Positions 17,627 to 27,400 of a stretch of 64,000 nt of DNA are shown in pieces (the stretch's first letter is position 1; the number at the start of each line of letters is the position of its first letter). A program made the position numbers and the translations under genes. A model generated the notes under the pieces. That model did not search any database, had not been told where the DNA came from, and worked only from the letters and a program-made list of their open reading frames with translations. Where the stretch lies: the NCBI GenBank assembly GCA_041695085.1, contig JBGFRO010000018.1, positions 118,147-182,146 of the forward strand, written 5' to 3'. The DNA comes from DYFT01 sp041695085 (GTDB lineage Bacteria; Bacteroidota; Ignavibacteria; UBA10030).

Positions 17627-18469
17627 TTAATCGGTCAAGAGCCGGAGAACTTTGGTGATCGTCTCTTTGAGATCTTTGCGATGAACAACAATGTCGATGA
17701 ACCCCTTCTCCTGGAGAAACTCCGCTCGCTGGAAGCCCTTCGGAAGGTCGCGCCCGATGGTTTGTTTAATCACACGCGGTCCAGCAAATCCGATCAGCGA
17801 ACCCTGCTCGGCAATGTGAACATCCCCCAACATCGCATAGCTTGCCGTAACGCCTCCTGTCGTCGGGTCGGTCATCACAGAAACGTACGGTATCCCGGCA
17901 TCCGAAAGCTGCGCGAGTTTGGCGCTCGTTTTCGCGAGTTGCATCAACGAATAGGCCGCTTCCATCATTCGGGCACCGCCGCTTGCGGAGATGATGATAA
18001 GCGGCCATTTCTTCTTGAGAGCGCGGTCGATGGCGCGGGCGATCTTCTCACCAACAACCGATCCCATACTTCCGCCGATGAATGCAAAATCCATGCACGC
18101 GATGACAATCGGAATTCCGTTCATCTCCCCCGTCCCCGTTCGCACCGCATCGTACAGTCCTGTCTTTTTGATCGTGTCCTTGATGCGGTCGGAATACCGC
18201 TTCGTGTCAACGAAGTTCAGCGGATCGACCGACCGCATTTTCGCATCCATCTCCTTGAAGGTCTTCGGATCGAGGAGAAGCTCGAAGTACTGCCTGCTGC
18301 CAATCCGGAAATGGTGGCCGCATTTCAAACAGGTGAAATAGTTCTGTTCAAGCTGTTTGCGGTGAATGATCTCACCGCACTCTTCGCATTTCGTCCACTG
18401 CCCGTCGGGGATATCTTTCTTTTGACCGGCGGTAGAGATGTTTTCTTTCGAACGACGAAACCAGGACAT
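17627..18469 (-). CDS. accD: Acetyl-CoA carboxylase carboxyltransferase beta subunit
   Basis: A 280-residue subunit of the heteromeric acetyl-CoA carboxylase that transfers the carboxyl group from biotin to acetyl-CoA in fatty-acid synthesis. The N-terminal zinc ribbon has C28, C31, C47 and C50 in KCEECGE and FTCLKCGH. The crotonase-fold core carries FIGGSMGSVVGEKI, IIISASGGARMMEA and the oxyanion region VMTDPTTGGVTASYA. Length is normal. The start has a strong GGAGG about 5 nt upstream. It lies 9 bases downstream of tsaB on the same strand; accA is not in the window. Confidence 0.96.
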   Translation of the reverse strand: MSWFRRSKENISTAGQKKDIPDGQWTKCEECGEIIHRKQLEQNYFTCLKCGHHFRIGSRQYFELLLDPKTFKEMDAKMRSVDPLNFVDTKRYSDRIKDTIKKTGLYDAVRTGTGEMNGIPIVIACMDFAFIGGSMGSVVGEKIARAIDRALKKKWPLIIISASGGARMMEAAYSLMQLAKTSAKLAQLSDAGIPYVSVMTDPTTGGVTASYAMLGDVHIAEQGSLIGFAGPRVIKQTIGRDLPKGFQRAEFLQEKGFIDIVVHRKDLKETITKVLRLLTD

Positions 18470-18478
18470 TTCGACCTC

Positions 18479-19186
18479 CTATACTCCCCCGGCGTTTCGT
18501 ACTGGCAGTGAGGTTGGAGATTTCACAACAAAGTCTTTTAAATAGAACGGCTCGAGCAACGCTCCATCTGCTTTCTCCCCGCGACGTAATTGCTGCGCTC
18601 CAAGGGCCGCAACGACGGAACCGCGACAGAAACGATGCACCTCTTCGACGGATCGCATTGCACCCACCACTCGTTTCACCACCGACGGCACGTCGGTAAC
18701 GATGATCGTTTCTTCGTCAAGTTCATGGGCGAGCGCAGCGAGGGACGAAATCGACACCTCCGTGATTCGCCCCATGCTCAACCCATCCGCTCCCCGTTGA
18801 TACAATGCCCAGTAGTATTCATCCCGCTTTGCGTCGATGACGACGGCGACACGTTGAAGGCTTACAAGCTCCTGACGAACCGCCTCGGCGATGGCATCGA
18901 ATGTTGGTACCGCAGTAAGGTCTTTATCGAGCGCGAAGCACAATCCCTTTGCCGTGCTCAAACCGATGCGCAGACCGGTAAATGAACCCGGTCCAATAGA
19001 AACAGCCACACCGTCGATCTGTTTCAACTGGACGTCGGCAACGCCCGCAAGGTCCTGCAGCATCGTGAGAAGTTTTTCCGAATGGATGTGCGATTCGCGG
19101 ATCGACTGTTCAATGGGGGAAGTTCCCTCACGATAGAAACCGACGGAACATACGGCGGTGGAGGTTTCGAGACCGAGGATCGTCAT
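18479..19186 (-). CDS. tsaB: tRNA t6A biosynthesis protein TsaB
   Basis: A 235-residue ASKHA-fold protein that, with TsaD and TsaE, forms the complex attaching threonylcarbamoyl to A37 of ANN-decoding tRNAs. The start ILGLETSTAVCSVGFY and the characteristic SIGPGSFTGLRIGLSTAKGL are intact, as is VIDAKRDEYYWALY. The Zn-site residues of TsaD are lacking, as expected for the TsaB subgroup. Its start codon overlaps the tsaE stop by 4 bases, which couples translation of the two subunits. accD follows closely. Confidence 0.94.
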   Translation of the reverse strand: MTILGLETSTAVCSVGFYREGTSPIEQSIRESHIHSEKLLTMLQDLAGVADVQLKQIDGVAVSIGPGSFTGLRIGLSTAKGLCFALDKDLTAVPTFDAIAEAVRQELVSLQRVAVVIDAKRDEYYWALYQRGADGLSMGRITEVSISSLAALAHELDEETIIVTDVPSVVKRVVGAMRSVEEVHRFCRGSVVAALGAQQLRRGEKADGALLEPFYLKDFVVKSPTSLPVRNAGGV

Positions 19187-19647
19187 CCCGTCACCGGCGT
19201 CGGAACAACACGTTCTATTTCAATGCGCCGTTCGTCTTCGGCATCGCCGAGCGACAGCCATACATCATACCGCTTTGGGGGGAGCAACTCCTTCATGCGT
19301 TCTGCCCATTCGATGCAACAAATACCGTCGCCATACAGAAATTCTTCATATCCTACGTCGTACAATTCCGACGTTCCCGTCACGCGATAGAGATCGAAAT
19401 GATAAAGCAGAATCTCTCTGCCGAACTGATCGCGGCCCTCGTAGCGATGGAGGATCACGAAGGTCGGGCTTGTAACCCCTTGACGGACACCAAACGCTTC
19501 GCACAAGCCCTTCACAAACTGCGTCTTGCCCGCACCGAGATCGCCGTACAGTGCCACCACGTCCCCTCGCTGCAAAGAGGTGCCGAATGTGCGCGCAGCG
19601 GCGCGCGTCTCCTCTTCTGAGAACGTTGTGATGGTGGTGAGCGACAA
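19183..19647 (-). CDS. tsaE: tRNA t6A biosynthesis ATPase TsaE
   Basis: A 154-residue ATPase required for turnover of the TsaBD complex. The Walker A loop GDLGAGKTQFVKGLCEAFG begins at residue 35. The family-specific switch VTSPTFVILHRYEG and the YHFDLYRVT and CCIEWAERM segments are all recognisable. The only plausible start is TTG at 19647, four bases after the porX stop, so translation may depend on ribosomes arriving from porX. That links an essential tRNA-modification gene to a secretion regulator in one operon. Confidence 0.93.
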   Translation of the reverse strand: MSLTTITTFSEEETRAAARTFGTSLQRGDVVALYGDLGAGKTQFVKGLCEAFGVRQGVTSPTFVILHRYEGRDQFGREILLYHFDLYRVTGTSELYDVGYEEFLYGDGICCIEWAERMKELLPPKRYDVWLSLGDAEDERRIEIERVVPTPVTG

Positions 19648-19651
19648 TCGA

Positions 19652-21208
19652 TTATTTCGGTTCGAGACGGACGATGGGGAGGATCATCTCATCCATTGAG
19701 ATGCCGCCATGTTGAAAACTGTCCCGATATTGATTCAAATACTTATGATACTCCGTCGGATAGACGAAATAGAAGTCCTCTTTTGCAAGAACATAGTTGG
19801 TCGTCACGGTGCCGCGGGGGAGTTTGTACTCAGATGGATTCTTGACAAAGACGGCTTGACGATCGTCGACCTTCAGGTTGCGACCGTACTTGTAGCGGAG
19901 GTTGGTCGATGTCTCGCGATCTCCAATCACCTTCGAACCGCGCAGGCAACGAACGCTCCCGTGATCCGTTGTGATGATGATGGAAACGTTCCTTTGTGTC
20001 GACAGCGTCTTCAACATATTGAAGAGAGACGAATGAAGAAACCACGAGCGCGTTAATGACCGATACGCCGCCTCATCCGGTGCAATCTCTTTTAAGAGCG
20101 GAGAATCGGACCGTCCGTGTGCAAGCATATCGACAAAATTCACCACCACCGCCGTCAATCGGCTCTTGGTGTAGGAGAGGATGTTTCCTTCAACCTGTCG
20201 TCCGAATTCGGCATCGAGAATCTTCACATACTTCGATTCCGGCTTCAGTTGCATCTTCTTTCGCTCCAGCAGTTTGTCCAGAAGCTGATGTTCATGCCGA
20301 TTTCGACTGCTCTCATCATCTTCCCCTGCCTGCCACACATCGGGAAACCGCTGTTCCAACTCCATCGGAAACAGGCCGCTGAAGATGGCATTGCGTGAAT
20401 AAGGAGTGGCCGTTGGAAGAATGCTGAAGTAGTGGGAGCGTTCAATCGTGAAGGAGTCGGCCAAAAGCTGTTCCATCTTCAGCCATTGATCGAGCCGGAG
20501 GCAATCGATGACGAACAAGAAGACCGAACTTTTTTGCTCCAGTTCCGGCAGCACGAAGCGTTCGACGACGTCGGTGGAGAGAACCGGTCGGCCTTTCGCT
20601 TGCTCGATCCAGTGACGATAGTTTTTTTCGACGAACTTGCCGAAGGCGGCATTGCATTCCCGCTTTTGATCCAACAGCGTCTGCCGCAACCCAAGCTCCG
20701 GATGCTCATCTAACTCAAGATCCCAGTTGGTGACCTTCGTGTACAACTCCACCCACTCCTGATGATCAAGGGGCTTCATGAGCGCGAGAGAGATCTGTTG
20801 AAACTCCTTCGCGTAATCGCGCGAGACGTATTCGCCGGCGATCTTCTTCGCCTCGAGGAACTTCTTGCAGGCCATTAAAATCTGACTCGGATTGACCGGC
20901 TTGGTCAGATAGTCACTGATCTTGCTCCCGATTGCTTCTTCCATCAGGCTCTCTGCCTCATTCTTCGTCACCATCACCACCGGCACGTTGGGATCGATTT
21001 CCTTGATACCGGAGAGGGTGCCGAGTCCGCCCCTTCCCGGCATCATCTCGTCGAGAAACACGAGATCATAGTCCTGTTTGCGCACAAGGTCGATTGCATC
21101 ATCCCCATTCGTCGCCGTATCGACGGAATATCCTTTTTCCTGCAACAGACGGACATGGGCTCGCAGGAGATCGATCTCGTCGTCAATCCAAAGTATTTTC
21201 TTCGTCAT
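19652..21208 (-). CDS. porX: PorX-type response regulator with PglZ domain
   Basis: A 518-residue protein. The receiver domain (1-120) carries the acidic pair DDE at 9-11, phospho-acceptor D53 in LVFLDEMMPG and the Thr/Lys switch YLTKPVNP. It is followed by a helical linker and a C-terminal PglZ domain of the alkaline-phosphatase superfamily (about 165-518), with VFLFVIDCLRLDQW, TPYSRNAIFSGLFP, VNFVDMLAHGR and IITTDHGSVR as metal- and substrate-site segments. PorX is known to control type IX secretion genes, and recent family work describes phosphodiesterase activity on oligonucleotides. sprA lies directly upstream, supporting this role. It shares an operon with tsaE. Confidence 0.88.
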   Translation of the reverse strand: MTKKILWIDDEIDLLRAHVRLLQEKGYSVDTATNGDDAIDLVRKQDYDLVFLDEMMPGRGGLGTLSGIKEIDPNVPVVMVTKNEAESLMEEAIGSKISDYLTKPVNPSQILMACKKFLEAKKIAGEYVSRDYAKEFQQISLALMKPLDHQEWVELYTKVTNWDLELDEHPELGLRQTLLDQKRECNAAFGKFVEKNYRHWIEQAKGRPVLSTDVVERFVLPELEQKSSVFLFVIDCLRLDQWLKMEQLLADSFTIERSHYFSILPTATPYSRNAIFSGLFPMELEQRFPDVWQAGEDDESSRNRHEHQLLDKLLERKKMQLKPESKYVKILDAEFGRQVEGNILSYTKSRLTAVVVNFVDMLAHGRSDSPLLKEIAPDEAAYRSLTRSWFLHSSLFNMLKTLSTQRNVSIIITTDHGSVRCLRGSKVIGDRETSTNLRYKYGRNLKVDDRQAVFVKNPSEYKLPRGTVTTNYVLAKEDFYFVYPTEYHKYLNQYRDSFQHGGISMDEMILPIVRLEPK

Positions 21209-21410
21209 GCCTTCCCTTCACTCATTGCTCGCAGCAAGGTCTCAAAACTACAACTGAAGCGCTTGCATGAATTCTCCGAACGCATTCTGGACAAGTCAAC
21301 ACCTCACAAAAGAGGGGGAGCAAAGTAACCATTAAACGAGTCAGAATCAACGAAACCCCCTGCGTCCACGCCCTATGCAGTCATCAGTATTGCCCGCATG
21401 TGCAGAGACA

Positions 21411-24400
21411 TCACGGTTGAATCGCCACGCGAACGTCGAGACCTCCTTCGTTGATTGTCTGTCCCGGAATCTTTGAACCGCCGGCATCGGGTTTGGTCTT
21501 CGAGTATTTGTAATAGATCGAAGCCGTCACGCGCGAACTCAGGATGTAACGAATGCGCGGCTCGAGGATCGTACGACTCGATCCTTCCATCGGCGTTCCC
21601 TCTTTTCGGAAGTTGACCTCCTTCATATCGTACAACCGCCGCGAGTTTCTCGAGTAGCCGTACGAAAAACTGATATCGAGGTCGTTTGAGAGCGACAAAC
21701 CGAAGAACGGTATCTCAAATCCCTGACGCGAGTAATTTGCAGAGATGGTGATGTCGGTAACATCGTTCTCCTGAATATTCTGCGCCGCCGGCTGAAGGTC
21801 GTAGCTCGTCGTGATCCCATACCGGAACGTCGCTCCGAAATTGCCCTTGATAAAATCTTTGAATTGAAGATTCAGACCAATGAGGGGTGAGAAACCGTAC
21901 GTCACCTGTTGGCTTTCGGTCACCTCTTCTCCGGTCGGAGAAATCCTCCAGCGCCTTTTGTATCCCGACGTGTAACTGTGGTCGAAGCTCGCGCGGGCGG
22001 CAAAGATGTTAAACCCCGGCAGTTTCTCCAGTCCTTCCCAGCGGATCGTCCAGTTCGGCCTCGGCAGAATGTCGCCCAACAAATTCTTGAACAACGGAAA
22101 TGCCTCCAGACCGTTCTCAAACGCATCCGCAAGTTTTGCATCGGGTGTACGTGTGTCGCCCGGATCCACCCGCATCCGCTCGTACAACTTTTGAACATCC
22201 TCGATACTTGTACGGAAGAACTTGAAGAACAGAATCGGCGGGAAGGTCAGATACGAGCGATCGACATCGCCGCTGACCACTTTGTTGGTTTCAAAGGGAA
22301 TGCCGAGCGAGTCGGTGGTCAGCGTGCGGTTGAGGGTGTACGACCAACCAACATTCCAATTGAACTCGACGCTCGCCCCCTCCCACAACGGTCGCGAGGT
22401 TCGCATGGAGAGACGGTTGCTTTGTGCGAAGACGTCGGCCAGATTGCCGAGGGGCGCGCGCACACCGGGCGTTGTGAAGCCCGTAATGAACGGAAACGAT
22501 CCTTTTGTCTTGACCGTCACATCGCCATGCGGGTCGGAAGCCATACCGAGCTGATAGAAAAGCGATGGTCCGTATTCCGGCAGCGAGGATTGAAAGAACG
22601 GCACACGGCCAAAAACGTTCGAGAAGCCGGGCCTCCCCACCACTCCGCTGTTTTGTGAACGATTCTGTTGCGTGAACGAGATCGTCACTTTGTCGAAATC
22701 AAAGATCGGCGTCTTGATCACAATGCGCGTTATGCGGTCGAGCATCTCAAGCGGACTCACACCTCGCTTTACGGTATCAGGTTCTGGGGGTACCGGCTGC
22801 GGCGCGTCCGACCAGATTTCTTTACCGAGGGTCTTGACGTTCACGTCGAGATTCAACGTCAGGTTGGCGGTTGCCGCTGCCGTTTTGCCCAGTGCCCCCG
22901 CCTGAAGGTTGTTCATCCAATCGTAGCGCGAGGAGTAGCGTGTGCTGAGCGAGAGAATCTTATCGAGCTTCAGGATCGGCGGAATGACGGGCCGCGGGTT
23001 TATGGCGATGGTCTGGCCATACTGAAGATCGTCACCGAAGTCGATGAGGCGTGACTTTCCAAACATCTCTCCAATGATTGCCGGAAACGAACGGGGATTG
23101 CCGAATTGATCGGTTTCGAGGCTCAGGAGACTGCTTTGCACATCGAGAGAATAGTCTGTTCCTAGATTCAGGAATCCCCCATCGGTCAATTGCCAGTTGA
23201 AGCTCATCGACCGGGAGGCTGCAAAGTTGCGGACGACCGGCTTGGGCGTCGTTTGGTTGCGGGCCTGCTCGTTCGTCTGGCCGCGGGTCAGCGCGGTGGA
23301 GAAGTTGATCGCTCGCGGCAGATAGAACACTTTCAAACCTTTCCACGGACTGAAAAGAAAGAAATCCCCCAGCGGTGCAAACGGCTCGAGGTACGATTTT
23401 TCACTGAATTGCAGACCATAGCCGATGCGGGCATTCCACTGCCATTGGTTGAACGATGTCACCGTTGGACTTCGGCGAACGTTCCGATTGAACGACCATG
23501 CAAGCGAAATCCGATTGATCGTCTCACTCACCAGCCAATGATCGACCGGCAGATTCATACGCACACTGGGGAGCGTAAACGTTTCTGAAATGGAGAAGGT
23601 CTGCGACTGCACGCGCACCGAATCCGCATCCTCCGGTCGCACATTCTCACGCCTGGAGAGAGTCTGCCTCGTCCTCTCTACGGCCTCGTTGACAAGAATG
23701 TCGGTGCCGGGAAGATATTTCGGATTTTGAATCTGCTCGATACGCGAGTAGTTGAACGTCAAACTCGATCCGGCCCAACTCGTGGGAAGAAGCTTCTCAA
23801 AGGCAAAGTTCGCATTTATGCTCCATGTCCGGTCGTCCGATCGGGAACCGAATCGCTCCTCGAGGGAGTGAAAGAAAGGATCGCGCTGCGTCATGTTGAC
23901 CGCAACCGATGCGATATCTGCAAACTTCACCTGTGAATCGAAGCGATACGCCCATCCCGGCGTATCGTCCACATCGGTCAGCCGCAGCTCGTTCACCCAC
24001 ACCTCGCCCGATACAATCGACTTCCCTTTGTTGTAGGGATTTTCGACTCCGATCACAAGCAGGCGAACATTGGTGAGCGTCGGCTCGCCACGGACTTGAT
24101 ACGTTGCTCCGTCCGGACCATTCGGCACCGGCACACGGGGGCTGATAGCTCCCGCACTGTCGCGCCCGAGCTTGATTGCGGTCAACTCGCTAAAGTGGAC
24201 AACAACTTCGTTCGCCGGGTCCCAGCCGGGACGGATCGGCGCGCGGTATTCATAGTAGTTGAGAGAGTCGGAGCCAAATCGGAAGAACAGCTCAAGATCA
24301 TAGTTGTTCAGATCGACATACTGCATCCGGTTGGCGATGTTTTTGTCCCCCTTGTCACCGTGCACGAACATCTTCATCGTCTTGTAGCTGAAGAGATCGA

Positions 24401-27400
24401 GCGGGCGAACAGGAAAGCGCTTAATGGCCTGACGCGTTTCGCCATCCTTCAATCCTTCGATGACCAGGTTTAACGATTGTTCGTTCAAGTAGATTTCACG
24501 GTCCGGTCGCGTTCGATCGCGGGCAGCGGGAACAGGCGATTCGTAGTTCGGATTGTCCTCGCGATTGACCACGCTCACCTTGAACGTGCTGTCGTTCTTT
24601 ACCAATTCTTCCCATTGGTTTCCGACCAAGTTCATCTCGGCAAGTCGGATGAGCACCTCTTGATCGGCACCGGACAGCCAGAGCCGGATCGCGTCGACGT
24701 TGGTAAAAGAGGGTGTCCCTACCGAGCGCGTCGTGTCAATGATCGGGATCCGGATTTGATACCAACCGGCGGATCCGCCACCCGACCGATACTTCACGAA
24801 AATCGGGTTGGTTGTATCGAGCGGAATCTCGTAGGTGAAATAACTATTCGTTCGATCAAGAACATTGTTTCGATTCAGGTCCTCTGAGTCAGGAAATCTG
24901 TTTCCTGCTTCGCTTTGCGAATTGTTCTCGGTGCCGTTAATGTTTTCGAAGTCTTTCGCTATGAGAGAGGATGATGCGGGACGGGCCCAGTTGTCACCAG
25001 AAGGATCGTCCGTGTACTGGCGATACTTCCTGATAAACTCCGCGAACTCGACGCGCTCCTGAGCATCAAAAAGACCATCAAGTCCACGATCTTCATCTGG
25101 ACTCAGATTGCCATTACGGAAACCACCATCCAGTCCGTCTTCAGTATCCAGCTTGTTATTGGGGATGACCTCTTCACTCATAATTCCGAGATCGATGTGA
25201 AGCCTAACGGTGGGTTGTGATTTCTGGATGTTGACCCAGAATTCGATGAAGTTGATGTTCTCATCCAGCAAGTTCGATGCCGTCGAACTAATGAGGCGCA
25301 TAATACCGTTCCAAGCCCGCCGCGGACGGGCCCAGAGTTTGTTCTCGAAATCCATCGAATAGTTGTACGGCGCGCGAAGGTTGGGACGGAACCACAGGTT
25401 GAGCACCGTGAGTTGGTTCTCCCCCGGAACGATGCCCAACCGCTCACGTTCGGGCTTTAAATCCGTAACCAACACGTCGCTCGGCAAAATGTTGTACCAA
25501 TCGAGCTTCGCGCGGTACTCCTGCTTCTCTTGAAGGGTTTGCTTCAACGGCGTGTCGAGATCGGGAATAAACTCCGGAATGCTCGCCGGAAACCAGTTCG
25601 TGTATACCACCGGCAACGGGATGGTGCGGCGCGCACCTTCAAAGTCGTCGATGTATGCGATACCCGATCCACCATCTTGCGGAATAGGACTCTTGCGCGT
25701 ATTCGGATCGGGAAGCATGTAGGCAGCCTCCCCGCGAAGCGAAAGGGAAGAGGGGGTGTTGGTCTGCACACCCGGAAGATAGTTCAACGCCCGCGTCAAG
25801 AAATCCATTTCGAACGCCGTTCCCCCGTCGATTCCGAAGATCGTGTTGTTGATCGGCTCCTCCCCCAACCGAACCTTGTCGCTCAGCGTCTGTTGGTTGA
25901 GGTTCATGATCGTAAAGCCGAAACCGGAGTTCTTCCCGACGTTCAACTCCCCTCGTGCACCGAGAAGCGATTTGGAGGCAAGTTGAAAGAGATCGTTCGC
26001 CTCGTACTTGATCTGGAGATTCGTTCCGGGAACGAGAAGCGCCTGGTTCCGGATCACAACCTGACCGGAGATGTAATCGACCGTGTAATCGGCTCCGAGT
26101 TGAGCACGTTGCCCGTTTGCGATCACCTCCACACTCCCCTCCACAACGTTGAATCCGATCGAGTATGTCGAGGCGATGGAAGAGGTAATGGTACCCTGAA
26201 TCAAAAATCTGTTCCGCGGACTGTTAGAGGCTCCGTTGAAGGTGGTATCGTACACCTCCGCGAAGATGAATGAATCGGCCTCGGCAATCGTCCTTCCTTT
26301 ACTCTCGAAGTACCTCCTGATTCCTTCCCGGAACGGCTCTACACGCGGGAAGATCAACTCTCCACGTGAAGGATTGATGGTGACGTCGACAGCGTAATCA
26401 AATTTCCCATCAGGAGGTGTTCCCGGCTGTTCGCCATATCGATCGAGTCCAAACATCTCGATGAGGTTGAAGCCGAGAACGTTGTCCTGCGGTTCCCGAC
26501 CCGGCACCTCGTACAACATTTTCAACTCAAATCCCTCCTGCTTAATGCCGCGGCCCCCTAATGGATAGATGTTCTTCAGCATCATTCGCCACGCCGTTTT
26601 GAACTGCGGTCCGAGACGTTGCGGGCGAACGAGCTTCATGATCAACTTGAGGTCCTTTTCTGTCTCTTTGGTACCGAAATTGCCGATATTCACGATCCCT
26701 CGGGGATTCCTCGGATCGGGGATCGAGTAAGCAACCGCAATTGCCTGTTCCGGCTGAAGCGACCGGTTAAGAGTGATATAGCCTGCGTACTCGTGAAAGG
26801 TGTAATCGGTCCCGGGTTCAAGGCGAACAAACCGACCCACCTCCACCTCACCGGGCACATTGTTGTAATCGGCCGCGCGTGCAGCAGGATTGCTCTGCAA
26901 ATTCACAACCCGATTGGCATCCATAAACGCAACGACGTCACGTTCATTGGGGTCTTCGTTCCCAATGCGCGTCACCCACACTTCCATTTCCTTAATCTGC
27001 TTTGCGGGATAGACCTTTGCCGGGATATTGAGATAGGCTGAATCGAATAATGCGATGTACGACGTATCAACAAAGTAGTGATCGCGTGAATAGTCTGTCG
27101 CTCGCTTCACAAACGGCGTCGGCCGTCCCCCTCCTGAAACCGTCAGCTCACGAACCTGGCCTTTCTTCTGCGATGCGATGGTCGTGAGCTTTAACGGACC
27201 AAACTGGAATCCGGTCTTGATGCCGAACAGCGCCTGGTTGCCGGCGATGAACGATGAATTCGTCTGGAGCGATACGTTTCCGGCTTCGACTGATTGGACA
27301 ACGTCGTCCTCATAACCGGTATAGCGCACTCTCAACTGGTTTTCAAACTCAAACGTGCGTTGCGTGTTCCAATCGGCGTCGATCTTCAGCTTGTCTCCAA

